From Capillidium heterosporum (Eukaryota; Entomophthoromycota; Entomophthoromycetes; Entomophthorales; Capillidiaceae): a DNA stretch of 64,000 nucleotides. Below are positions 33,755 to 45,267 of this stretch, in pieces. Position 1 is the first letter of the stretch, and each line of letters begins with the position of its first letter. The notes below the pieces were generated by a model, which did not search any database, was not told where the DNA came from, and was given only the letters and a program-made list of their open reading frames with translations. Position numbers and translations under genes: made by a program. The DNA is taken from assembly GCA_016630905.1 (NCBI GenBank), contig WBMQ01000002.1, forward strand, positions 1,612,001 to 1,676,000. Reading direction: 5' to 3'.

Positions 33755-36466
33755 ATGGCTTTTAGAACTTATCAAATACCTCGTGGCCCAGACAACCCAT
33801 TACTTCAAGAACTAAAAGGGAAAAGTTTGGCAGATTTGCATCAGTTACCTATTAACGAACTTGCCCTAATGTGTGAAAAGAGAGGTAATTTCTTTAGTAT
33901 TATATTTGTTTATAAGCTTAGGGTTGAACCCAGTTGGGCACAAAAATGATATAGCAGAAAGATTATTGGAATGGGTAACTATATTTGAAAATTATGGTAA
34001 TTAAGCTGATTAGAAACATTCCTTTCAACACGGACCTGCCCCTGAGACTCCTCGTCTGAGAGAAAGAAGTACTGATAACGATGAAATAAAGTCCAATTTA
34101 GGAACGAATATAGTGCCTACGGTTTGGGAGGATGAAGAATCTATGGTCGGAATGGTATCGAAACTAACTTTTAATAACTCCAGTATGAATGGTGCCTCAC
34201 CAAATTTGGATTTCAGTTCTCCGGTGCCTATGTCTACTGAAGCACATCTAGGCTCCGCCCATTCGTCCAATTCAACCATTCCCACTTCTAACCCAACACC
34301 AAGTAGCTATCGCTCTATCAACAACGAGAAGGGAGATGATTCTAACTTGGGTGCTTCATACGATTCTACTCAGCAATACCGCATGCTCCCATCTCTCAGC
34401 AGCATACCTAGCATCCCCGAACACTGGCAGTCAACATCTAGCATAATCGACCAGTACACTTATACCGCTGAGCCGAATCAGTTTAGCGATACTATACGTA
34501 GGACACCAGCTGTTCAAACCTATGTACCTACCGACAATACCTCATTCAACGCTAGCTACCAGTATCAGTCACCACCAAATTTAGTTTATGAAAACCGCAA
34601 CACCATGAGAAATCCAGAGCACATGTCGCCACAACATTACTACCCAACACCACAACCAAACCAATACTTGCCCCAAGAGGCACAGGTTCAAAGTACCACC
34701 AGCTACTCTTCGCCAACCGACTATCATAGCTACGTCACTACTCCTTTCCAGCAACAATCAGAGATACCCAGCGCGCAACCACCGTCTTATCAATCTCCCC
34801 CGCTCTATATGAGCACCGTCACACCACTCCCAGCTGCTAACAACAATAGACTTAAGCACAAACAGAGACCAATTGATGCAGCTCTACACGAAACTTCACT
34901 CAAGTACGACCGCGATCCTATTCCACTTGTCAAGCAGCGTTCAGAACCTCAACTAGATACCTATGGGACTTTGCGTGACTACCGTTCACCTCCACAAGTA
35001 ATGTGGCCTAACCCACCACTCCAACCTCCTGGCCAACCCTTCCATCAAACTCAACTGCAGCCTCAGGTTCAAGCTCAGACCCAAGTTCAACAGATACAGG
35101 CTTACGGAACAGGTTACGATCCCACCTACGGAGCAATTGGCTTCGCCCCAGGTCCAGGAATCAACTGTGAACCGGCGGAAACTTCGGTAGATGATCGTAA
35201 ACGAATACGTGAGTTAAGTCAGGGTGGTAGTGGACGTGGTAATCGAACCATTCAGCGTTCAGCTGAACCATTACAACAAGGCAACGACTTGAACCAGGAG
35301 ATGCACTACAAACCCAACCAACTTTTGAGCCGGGAGAGCATTGAGGAATTTTTGTTGAACGGCCCGGGTAAAGGATTGTGCCAGATAAATTTCAACGATT
35401 TGGTGTTTGGACGTAAGTTGGGATCGGGTGGATACAAGGAGTGCTACGCCGGCACCTTCAAAGGAGTAAGTATATCCTCGAGATGAAGCTAACTTTCCTT
35501 AGGATCCGGTTGCTATAGGTGAGCTGAAGGTGGTTGAGTTTACGCCGGAAGACTTCCAAGAGATTAAGAATGAAATCGATGTCCTCAAGCAGATGTGGCA
35601 CGAATGTGTAGTTCGATTCATTGGTATTACGAAGGGCCCAGTTAAACTGAGTATCGTGACGGAACTGTGTAGCCTTGGTGACCTGTACGACCATATCCGT
35701 GCCACGCCTAAACCCTCTTTGCAGCGCCAGGTAGCTCATCGCGCTATATTTTAAAATAACGTTTTATTTAGTTGGGCCTGATGCATGATATCGCACTGGG
35801 TGTAGCGTACCTCCACACTCGTCGACCTTCAATCATCCATCGTGATTTGAAGTCCATGAACATATTACTGAGTGAGGACTACCGTGCCAAAATAAATGAT
35901 TTTGGTCTAGCTCGTATTCGCAACCGTATCCGATCACTAGCCCACACCCAATGCGGCACTATCAACTGGTAATTTTTTGGCTTCGTCTTTGGCTGACTTT
36001 TTACTTTAGGCAGGCACCCTGAGATCTGGAGGCGAGATTCCAATGGGTACACCGAGAAGGTTGACGTTTATGCAGTCGCCTTGATCTATTGGGAGATCTT
36101 GCAGTGGGGTGGGGAACCGTTCCCCTACTGGAACTTGAGTGAAGACGACATTCTCACCCACGGTAAGTCTGATCCATATACCCTAATACTTTGCCTCTAT
36201 TTCCATTTGACTTGCTAAATGATTTTTCTGTTCCCAAGTCTTTTGAAAGGCATCTGTAACATAGAGAGTCTTTTTTACTGACTTTAAATCAATTTACTAA
36301 CCTTAATCTTTTAGTTGGTAAGCACCAGGTCCGCCCCAGTTTAGCCAAACTCAAAGGATATCCATCGGGCCTACTCGATCTAATTCAAAAGATGTGGCAC
36401 CATGATCCTAAACTGCGACCTTCCATGAACACAGTTGTAGACGAGCTGAACCAGTACTTGGAGTAG
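33755..36466 (+). CDS. SAP-domain TKL-type protein kinase with relocated lysine
   Basis: Residues about 20-62 ([38 protein letters not shown]) form a SAP-like helix-extended-helix DNA/chromatin-binding motif across three exons. A Q/P/S/Y-rich linker of about 450 residues follows. The C-terminal kinase domain is TKL-like: [20 protein letters not shown] (glycine loop), [11 protein letters not shown] (beta3), alphaC glutamate in [24 protein letters not shown] (HRDxKxxN), INDFGLARI (DFG), CGTINWQAPEIW, and [15 protein letters not shown]. The beta3 VAIK lysine is Gly (about residue 551), while a lysine (about residue 536) sits in the glycine loop as in WNK kinases. Eight exons; one intron of about 145 bases (near 36164-36314) is unusually long here. 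It may be active with WNK-type geometry, or a pseudokinase. Confidence 0.85.
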
Positions 36467-37609
36467 GTCGACGTTAAATTTTACTTCCCAGGTTGGTATA
36501 TTTCAGCAATCCGTTTTTTGTTGGTGATGGCTGCTTTCAAGTTTAATCATGCGCTAAATCAATTGTAATCAATGCATTACTTTTAGCTTGATCTGTGGCA
36601 GTATATTCATGTTGCCGGCCACCTCCTCCTAATGATTTAGAGCCTACCTCTCCTCTCTTAATATTCTAATAAAATTTAGTGTAGTTTTAATCTCCAATTT
36701 ATCAGTATGTCCTAAACCTTGAGTAGCGTTGGTGACTTATATAAATAGTGAACTTCACTTACTATATCTTAAATGTCGATTAATAACTTATATATAAAAT
36801 CGAAATCTATGCCTACGTTGTTAAGCGATAGATATATTTCAGACCACCTTTGACTAGGTAAAATATATTTAGTGTAAAGTTTCTTTCTGATTCTACCCTT
36901 TTTGCCATCATGACATCAATCAAATAGTACAAACTATATGCTGTCGAGACTCCATTGCTAATTTCTTGGTAAAGCCAAAGGAGCAGAAGCATCAAAGTAA
37001 AAATCATCTATAAAGAGATCTGTTTAAGTGGATTTAATGAAGCTTAATGAGTCCATTTTCATATTTTGAAGCATTTAAGTACTATAAATGTATAAATAAT
37101 GGTAACTAGTAATTTTTTGAAAACTATAAAGGATAATAGTATAGTTTTTGATATATACATTTTTAGCATTGGTTTTATAGTGACAGTAAACGAATATAGA
37201 TTTGCTTCAACGAATATCACTGAAATGTTGATTTGTATCCTATCTAATTGAAATGTAAAGTACATTCAAGTATATAATTAGAAATATGGCGACTCGAATT
37301 TTCAATATACATAGTATTTACATTATCAAAAATTGGATATTTAGCTTGCTATCAAATATATCACCATATTAAACTGCTTCTTTAGCTTGAAAATTTCAGT
37401 TATAAATGGAACTGACATAATGCCAAGTGTCTATTTTAGGCTACTTTTCGATCAATTAAATCATTAGACCAATGATTCGTTGAATTTTTATCCAAACCTC
37501 TTATCCACATTCTCAGTAGGATCAAGCAAGTAAACTTTGGGGAAGTTCGATTTGAAGACCCACTTTGAAAATATATCGAGACGTGCAAGTTTATAATTAA
37601 TTAATAGAG
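36467..37609. other. intergenic
   Basis: AT-rich, about 1.1 kb, between kinase and CSC1 genes on the same strand. Short reverse open frames (36813-37265) look like AT-rich noise. No RNA gene or repeat seen. Confidence 0.4.
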
Positions 37610-40169
37610 ATGAGCGACAATCCTTTCAAGCTACCAGCTGCACAAATACACCTGTTCAACTTCATATATCAAAATGCCATCAACATAACGGTTGGGTTAG
37701 CAGCAATAACCGTCTTCTGTTTTCTTAGACCGAACAACGGAGGTAGCTGCTTTTTACATTACCATTTTTAAATTTGATTTAGCTGTGTACCACAGACGAA
37801 GAAAGTTACAAGATGAGAGGTAGTTTTACGTTTTTTACATTTACCAATTTATTTTAGAAAAAAGTTCGATAAAGTTCCAAATGGGCTTCTGGCCTGGGTT
37901 CCAATTGTTTGGCAGACTACTGAAGACGAAATTTTGGAAAAGTGCGGCCTGGACGCCGTCATGTTTTTAAAGTTAATCAAATTGGGACTTCAATATTCGC
38001 TTTATATGGTAGGGATTGGCATTGCTTTAATAGTCGTCAACATCGTCGCTGAAGATGGCAAGGCAACTGGTTCCAACAACATCAAGGACTTTGATCTACA
38101 GAGACTGACGATAACTTCGGTAATAAGAAAGGACTTGCTCTGGGCTCACGTAATTTTCGCTTGGCTGTCCTGTTTCGTCATCTTTTACTTGATTTATCGC
38201 AACAACAAACAGTACGTTGACCTGCGCCAAAAATACTTTGTCTCCGAGGAGTACAAGGCACACATATCTTCTCGAACTTTACTTTTAACGCAATTGCCCG
38301 AGGATCTTCAAGATCAGGATGCACTTCAACATTTCATTTCAGGACTTGGCCTCTTTTACTCTGCCCAACATTACTCGGTTTCGCGAAACGTAGCTCACTT
38401 GCCTAGTTTGATACAAGAATTCAACAGCTGCATCAGGGAGCTCGAGACCGTTTCTACAAAGTTCGTCACCAACTCTGGGAAAGCTAAAGACACGAGACCT
38501 ACGCACCGTTTAGGCAATATGGGATTTTTAGGCAAGGGTGAAAAGGTAGATTCGATAGACTACTACGTACAGCGGATACAGGAGCTATACAGCGAGATCC
38601 AAGAGATGCGTGGGTATGCTAACGAACTTCCGGCTTCCAGTATAGGGTTCGTTTCGTATGAAGATCCCTACTCTGCTCATGTAGCCATGCAAGAGTTGGA
38701 AGTTGGCATAGGCTCTAAGCTGATTGGCCAGGGACAGCTACCTGAGTTCTGTATAGCTCCCCAACCGAACGATCTTATTTGGGGTAACGTAAAGCTATCG
38801 CGTAGGGAAATTCGAGTCCGAACAATGATCTTCCGGATTATATATATTGCCATCATTATCTTTGCAGCTTTCCCCATCGCCCTACTGTCTACAATAGCCA
38901 ACGTCGAAACTCTAAGATCTGTTTTAGGAGCACCTAGTTTATTCTCCGATCCCACATCTAAAGCGCTGGTCGAAGGCACACTATCGCCAATAATTATGAT
39001 CCTTTGTATGTTCACCGTCCAAGCTATTTTAAGGCGGCTTTCAATAATGCAGGCTGCGCCCTCTTTCAGTTCAGTGGATCGAAGACTCCTCTCCAAATAC
39101 TACACCTTTCTACTGTTCAATTTTCTGATTGTCTTCAGTGCTTTTCAAGCGTACGGTCCTGCCAAGGCGGCGTTCGCTTCGTTCCAAGTAAACAGTGCCG
39201 CAAGCTTTGTTACCCAAATCAAGGAGGTTATTCCGAAGCTTGGGCGACCATTTACTCAGGCCATCATCTCAACTTCATCTTTTTGGGTGAGTCAGATGTC
39301 ACTTCGTAATCTCAGCTACGTTTTAGAATTGGTACAGGTTGCTACCCTTGTGAGACGTTTCATTTTGAAAAGAGTGATACGGCTGTCCCCGCGTGAGCTT
39401 AAAGAAGTGACCATGCCTGAGATGTTCGAATATCCGATTGTCTATGCTATCCAGCTGTTCAACTTTACAATCCTGTTGCTGTTCGGAATTGCTGCTCCAT
39501 TGATCATCCCCTTTGGAGTCTTCAACTTCTTCACTTCCTACTTTGTACATAAGCACCAGCTGATGTACGTCTACCAAACTCATATTGAGACCGGCGGACG
39601 TCTGTACAAAACCGCTTTCGACCGACTGGTAAGTGCCATCATCCTCTCACAGTTCTTCTTGATACTGGTCTTGCTTTTATCTGAAGCTAACGATAGTCAA
39701 TGGTATGCGATTCTGCCCCTTCCCTTCTTCACCGTGATCGTTGCACTCATCCCACCAGTCCTGGTTACAGTCCAAGGTCGATTATATAGACTGGCGATCC
39801 AACTCCAACCCTGGACATACTCAAAAGAACCAGGAGCACTCTATCGACTTCAACCGACAGTTCCACCACCCTGCCTTCAACCAAGAGCTTCTGCGCCTTG
39901 AACTTGATCCAATGGTTATCTCGGCTATACCCCAACTTTCACAGCTCAATGGGATCTCGGTAGTGGTATCAAACGTCGACACTAGCTTCAACTCCAACAC
40001 TACGGTCAGTGACTACAAAGCTAAGCAGTTCACCTCCCCCCAGTCCCAGACCTCCTTAATCAGCCACGGATCTACCTTCAACAGTGACTCCCGGTTGGGA
40101 AGCCCTATGGAGAACGATTCGGTCATTGAGCTTTTGGATCGGAACCATAAGCATAGCCCTCACTTTTAA
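37610..40169 (+). CDS. CSC1: CSC1/TMEM63 (DUF221) osmosensitive calcium-permeable channel, one-base frame break near the end
   Basis: OSCA/TMEM63 family mechanosensitive cation channel of the plasma or endomembrane. Starts MSDNPFKLPAAQIHLFNFIY with a first helix ITVGLAAITVFCFLRP. It then has GLLAWVPIVWQTTEDEIL and CGLDAVMFLKLIKLG (classical DUF221 N-terminal motifs), a cytosolic RRM-like loop (RTLLLTQLPEDL..SIGFVSYEDPYSAHVAMQ), WGNVKLSRREI, and the C-terminal pore helices (FPIALLSTIANVE...YAIQLFNFTILLLF...FTSYFVHKHQLMYVY). The original frame stops at 39901 after an unlikely proline-rich string. Moving forward one base between about 39822 and 39850 gives FNRQFHHPAFNQELLRLELDP, the family's F-x-HPA motif, and stops at 40169. 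Two 5' introns. Confidence 0.9.
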
Positions 40170-41283
40170 GTTGACATCTGTTTATTTAAGGTATTTTCAT
40201 AATAGCATCCGGATGGTATATATACTTGATAAAATCGGACCGATTATGGTCCTAATTATTAATAAATATTGTATTTTATTGAGCTATGGTTATGGTAATG
40301 TATACTTATCCACTGATATATAAATCAATTAAGACACTCTATCCTTAGAGTTTCGAATTTACAGCTGTTAATAGCGTTCTAATTGTACATATTATGTGTT
40401 TCTATAAATCCATTTTAGCGGTTCCTGACTTTTATGGATTTGAGCCTTCTGTAACGACTTATGAGCACTCAGTACAACGTTGGAGAATAACAATTCTCTC
40501 CAAACTCATGGTGGAAACTCTTGAAAGCTAATAGAAGCGCTGCTTCATCTCAAACCATCAGTATAAAAACTTGGAAGCTTCTCCACACCTTTGAGATCGC
40601 CATTGTGCCTACTATACCCTTGCCTATGGCCAATACTGTTTCTCTTGAAGTACAACCAAGTTCCAAAATTAAAGTGCCTAATTCAATAGTACAGTAGTAT
40701 ACTATTAATTGAGAAAAGTATACTACAGAAAGCTGTACAAATCCCCAATATAAAAATACTGTTGAAGATCTTAAGAAAATAAACTATTTATTTGCTATTT
40801 TCAACAGCTGCAATGAATCCTAACAAAATAGATAGGTTGTATCTTTTGAAAAGTTGATAAGTATCTATGAACAAACCATTTTAAATAGAAAGTTGCAACT
40901 CAATGGATAGAATAAGACACTTCTAAAAACCATCGGTAAATTAATAAAAACTTATTCAATTTATAACTTGAAAATTTAAATAAGAATACACAAGTTCAAA
41001 ATATTAATTACATATATTGCTAAACCAAAAAAACGTTAGAAACTTTTTGTATCTCAACCCTGCCTAAATTAACTCGAAACGCTTAGCTACACTAGGTACA
41101 CCTGCTAGGAACCGGTCATGTCGGTGTAATAGTTCAGTTAAATCTAGTAAGGTAGGATGAGGTAGGATCAAATTGGATAGGGAAAACTCTGAACCCTTTA
41201 GGAACGTTGAAGAAAAATCGGCACGCCACCGCAACTACTTGGAACCTAGAACCCCACACTGATGATAGAAGAAGCGAATCCAC
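40170..41283. other. intergenic, convergent 3' region
   Basis: Between the CSC1 and Zds-like stops. AT-rich to about 41050, then less so. A short direct repeat GGTAGGAT occurs near 41151-41170. No gene supported. Confidence 0.35.
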
Positions 41284-43312
41284 CTATTTCCGTGCCATTA
41301 CGTAGGAACCTACCGCCTCATCGTCATCAGAGCTGGATCCACTCTCCTCATCTTCATCCTCCTCTTCGGAATCAGAGCTATCGGGCAAATTGTAACTGTG
41401 CTTAGCTGTATACCGCTGCTTGGACATGAGGTGGGGAGATCGAGGTTTGGGTACAGCCCCTTTGGCTTGAGACTGCCCTTGGTTGGATTTGGATTTACTG
41501 GTAGGTAGCTGAAAGTTGGGATTGACGACTCTGAGGTAGGCCTAGCATGAGGTTAGAGATGAGGACCTGCTGCAGCAAAGGGCGTTTGGCGTTGGCTAAT
41601 TTCTGGTGGGAAAGTCGATACAAAGACTGTTCGATATGTAAAGGTAGGTCGAACGGATCGTAGCTGCCGTATTGGGATGTCTCGGGGATTGTCAAAGGTG
41701 GAATGACATGTTCGCGCTTGGGGTTGGATTTGGTAGCCTCCTTACTTTTGCGCTTATCTTTCTTTTTGTCCTTCTTGTCCTTGTCTTTCTCCTTTTCCTT
41801 GTCCTTTACCTTTTCCTTCTCTTTGTCTTTGTCCTTGGGCTTCGAGAAGGAGAAAAAGTGCATCTTTTTGCTTTTGTTCTTGTTGGAGCTGCTGTTGAAA
41901 GATACGTCGCTTGATATGCCGTCCCCTAACCGGTCTATAGCGGTGCGGTGGTGGCTTTTGGGGGGATTCACCTTTTCAGTAGCTTCTTTGGGTGAACTTT
42001 CCACCTTTTCGGGAGGAGGGGATTTGATTTTGACCGGCTTTTCGATATCCTCGTTCTCATTGTTCCAGAACCAGGAGAACGTTTTCTTGGGCTGTCGATT
42101 AGCTGCCGTGTTTTTGGCGATAGCCTCAACGCTCTGTGTCACCGAGGTTGGTTCTGCTAACGTTACATCGGAGGATAAGGAGGTCTCTCGTACAATCGGC
42201 CTATCGTAGCTCTCTTCTACCTCTTTTTTCGCTTTACTTTCGCCAATAATGCTATCTGTTGTGCCGTGCAAAGGAAATAATGGGTTGGACATGGTTATCT
42301 GCTTCTCGGGTTCTTTTATTTTATTATTGTCTTGTTGTATGGCTGGTTTAAAATAGCTAACTTGTGTATCGGAATTAGACTTGACGCTACTGGCCTCTTC
42401 ACCTTTAATTAATGGCTCATCAACTATATAAATATTAATATATGTATAAATATATATATACTTTTTCCAAAATTAAAGCTTGAAGATAGGAGCTCGCTTA
42501 TCTCAGATAACAAGGAAGGGTCTGACTGATGCTTCTTATCAGTGTCTTTGACAGTCACATTGCCTTCAGGTTCAACTTTGTTGGCAAAGATATCACCGGC
42601 ACTAGCATTATTTCGACGTTGCCCTCTACGCCCCTGCGTATCCTTCCTGGGTTTAGCACGGGCTGACCTTCGCAATGCATTGTTTTCCGTTTTAGGGACC
42701 AATATAAAGTCATCCTTATCCTTCTTTACTAAAAGCTCTAAAAACTATAAGCAGAGTACTTTGATAAAACTCACCTTTAGGGTTCGAATCGTTGTAAGTT
42801 CTTCGGCGTTGGAGATTTCCCGAGTTGATCCCACTTTGAAAGTCGGAATGATTAATTTGAGGAAGACCACCTAGCTGCTTCTGAAGCTCATCGGATGTCA
42901 AAGAGTGTAGCGATAGTATAGATTTTCTTCGTGTTGTTCTTTTTTCATTAATATTTAGGGCGCTAGCTCGCTTCTCTAACCATAAATTAAATTCGTTGGG
43001 TGCAACATGGGGGTGTAGTTGGGCAGGCACCCAGTACAGTGGTGTCGTAGGAGATCGTAAAGGATTTAATGGAGTTGATGGAAATGTATCGGTAGCTTCA
43101 TTTTCCAAATTCTTGTCGGTACTACAACCATCCAAACCGGCTTGAGGATCTTCTGGGTACGAATTTTTAATGGCACTAGTACTCCCTATATCGCTGCTAC
43201 TCATATCGACCAGCTCAGCGAGCGACGGACCGAGGTCGGATTGGAAATCAAAAAAGGTACTAATCGACATCGAGTTAGATAAATAGTTCTCTTCTTGGTG
43301 GCCTTGCAGCAT
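41284..43312 (-). CDS. Zds1/Zds2-like PP2A-Cdc55 regulator, one-base frame break in the C-terminal domain
   Basis: Fungal Zds proteins bind PP2A-B55 (Cdc55) and control mitotic entry, exit and polarity. N-terminal blocks TPLYWVPAQLHPHVAPNEF, RRKSILSLHSLTSDEL and LLVKKDKDDFILVPK occur in this family. A K/D/E low-complexity run (about 41735-41840) follows. The Zds C-terminal domain is YDPFDLPLHIEQSLYRLSH then QKLANAKRPLLQQVLISNLM. The frame then runs into a stop at 41495. One base skipped at about 41539-41545 restores LAYLRVVNPNFQLPTSKSK and an acidic tail, stopping at 41284. Two introns (about 42740-42776 and 42424-42462). Zds proteins are, as far as I know, fungal, so this gene is the main lineage clue. 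Confidence 0.82.
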
Positions 43313-44907
43313 CCCTTATGTTGATACAGTCTGGATGTAAAGTCCAACCTCTTGTATTGCTCTTAAAACAAGGCTGCAAATATTACTAAACCCAACATCC
43401 AATCCAGCCCAATTACCACTAAAATTAGCTGGGGATGATAACAGATGAAGTTAAGCCAATAGAGATTCGGAATATTTTCTTTGGTCGACTCCACATAACT
43501 AATTACCGTATACCAATTAATGGCAAACCAAATCCCTTCTCAAATAACTGGGCAGAAACATGAGTTTTGAGGTTATCCTATTCCCAGCTCTTGTCCAATT
43601 CTACAAATCGATGTGCCTGCAATTATCCTTTCATTTAATTTTTTCCAAATATAGATGGGATCTTTGAAATGTATAGCGAAATGAATAGAAAAACTTCATA
43701 GGTGTGTATATTTATTGAAGAAAATGTATCTATTCTTTAAAGCTCATGTATTTTTAGAATCAAAATCCTTCAACAAGTTGATAGGACATATTTAAACGAT
43801 AAAACTTGCATATCAGAAGCTAAGGTGCTATTGAAAGATTGTGGTAATTTGCCTATAAGGATAAACCCATTTTTAACATATTCTCAGGGTAAAGGTTACT
43901 AACGATTTTGCAGCTGGACACTTTACATTTTGACAGAGAAAGGCACTTTCATTGAATTTAAGGCTGCTACTTGAAGGTATGGCGTGATCTATCAAGCTGC
44001 CGCTATACTTTAGTGAAAGTTTCATATTAGCTGTAACTAACAACATGGAACTTTTGGAACTGTGAACTTTTATCTGTATTTTGATTCGGTATCGGACTTT
44101 AAATTCGATCCGACCTTATTGAAGTTCTTGGCCAATATATATTAATCGGCTCAACTATCTAAAGCCATTTCACAACCTTTGAAAGACACGCTTATTATAA
44201 ATTTAAATGGTGACTCGGTTAAAGTTAGTTACAGTGTCAATTCGATATCTTCTGAGTATATGATAAATGGCTTCCAAATTACCCATCTTATAACATCTAT
44301 AGAAGGCATTTGTACTAGCTGTCTAAAACTATAGTACTATTTATAGAGCTATATCCCTATATAGTTGCATCTTGACATAGAAAACATTTCTAGCTGTAAC
44401 GATAACTTCATAGCATCTCAAATCTAACCCTTTTTCAAATAATTCCAAAACCATCAGATAAAGTTTGCCGATTCTAAAAACTTTTCATCTACATTAGGTT
44501 GAACTCTAACAACATTCAATAAATCTATCCAATTAGTATGTAAAAGTATTCCACTAAGCAACTTTGATAAGATAGACCTACGTGTTAGCTAATTGCCAAC
44601 TGGGTACTTAGATGCAACAGTCATTAGGATCGATATGGCAACTAAAAATTTAAATTTCGATAAATTACCAATTAAATAAACCATAAAAAGGTATATCGGA
44701 TAGCATGTATATGTTGAAATAATTAATAACTAGAGTTGCATTTATTAGTTCATAGAGTAAAGTTCCCTACATTAGTATTTACATTTCCCAACAAACTTCA
44801 ACATTTCGATCATCCATTCGAAGAAACAACCCCTACCTCCTTACCCAAGACCTTGGAATAGCTCTTACTTACCTACATTGCCAGAATGTAGAATTTAAAA
44901 ATAACTT
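43313..44907. other. intergenic
   Basis: About 1.6 kb AT-rich DNA upstream of the Zds-like gene. No open frame above background, tRNA or clear repeat. Confidence 0.4.
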
Positions 44908-45267
44908 TCAACTGTTAATGATCTCTGGAGTCAACGAAATCTTGATTGTGGCCGCCCATTTCTTAGAATCCAAATCATCCTCAAAGTAGAAGCCATGTTC
45001 CAGCATGTAATCGAAATCCATTATGGTTTCCAAACTCCTTGCAAAAAATCCTTTGATTTTCATGCCGTCGATTTGACTAGATAGGTGCTGAATAGGCCTG
45101 TACTTTAAGGAGGAAGTTGAACTGGATCGGAAGCTTGAGTTGGCAGTTAATGCTTTAGAACTTTCGTTAGATGGCTTTATGATGTCTTTGAGTTGGGATA
45201 GGAGTATACATTTGGATTTACATGTGGAAATTGACGAAGTGGTTGGGATGTAGATGGAAGTAATCAT
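44908..45267 (-). CDS. small hypothetical protein
   Basis: Single open frame of 119 codons starting MITSIYIPTTSSISTCKSK, with a serine-rich middle and a C-terminus HGFYFEDDLDSKKWAATIK. Base composition is less AT-rich than the flanks and the frame is longer than expected by chance in such DNA. An upstream ATG frame (to 45433, MNPFVYQVRRLF) could supply a first exon. No family recognised and no function suggested. Confidence 0.45.
   Translation of the reverse strand: MITSIYIPTTSSISTCKSKCILLSQLKDIIKPSNESSKALTANSSFRSSSTSSLKYRPIQHLSSQIDGMKIKGFFARSLETIMDFDYMLEHGFYFEDDLDSKKWAATIKISLTPEIINS

Noticed and set aside
41703-42209. 168-codon open frame opposite the Zds-like gene, very L/F/S-rich
   Set aside because: Mirror of the lysine/glutamate low-complexity run on the coding strand; no start context or similarity.
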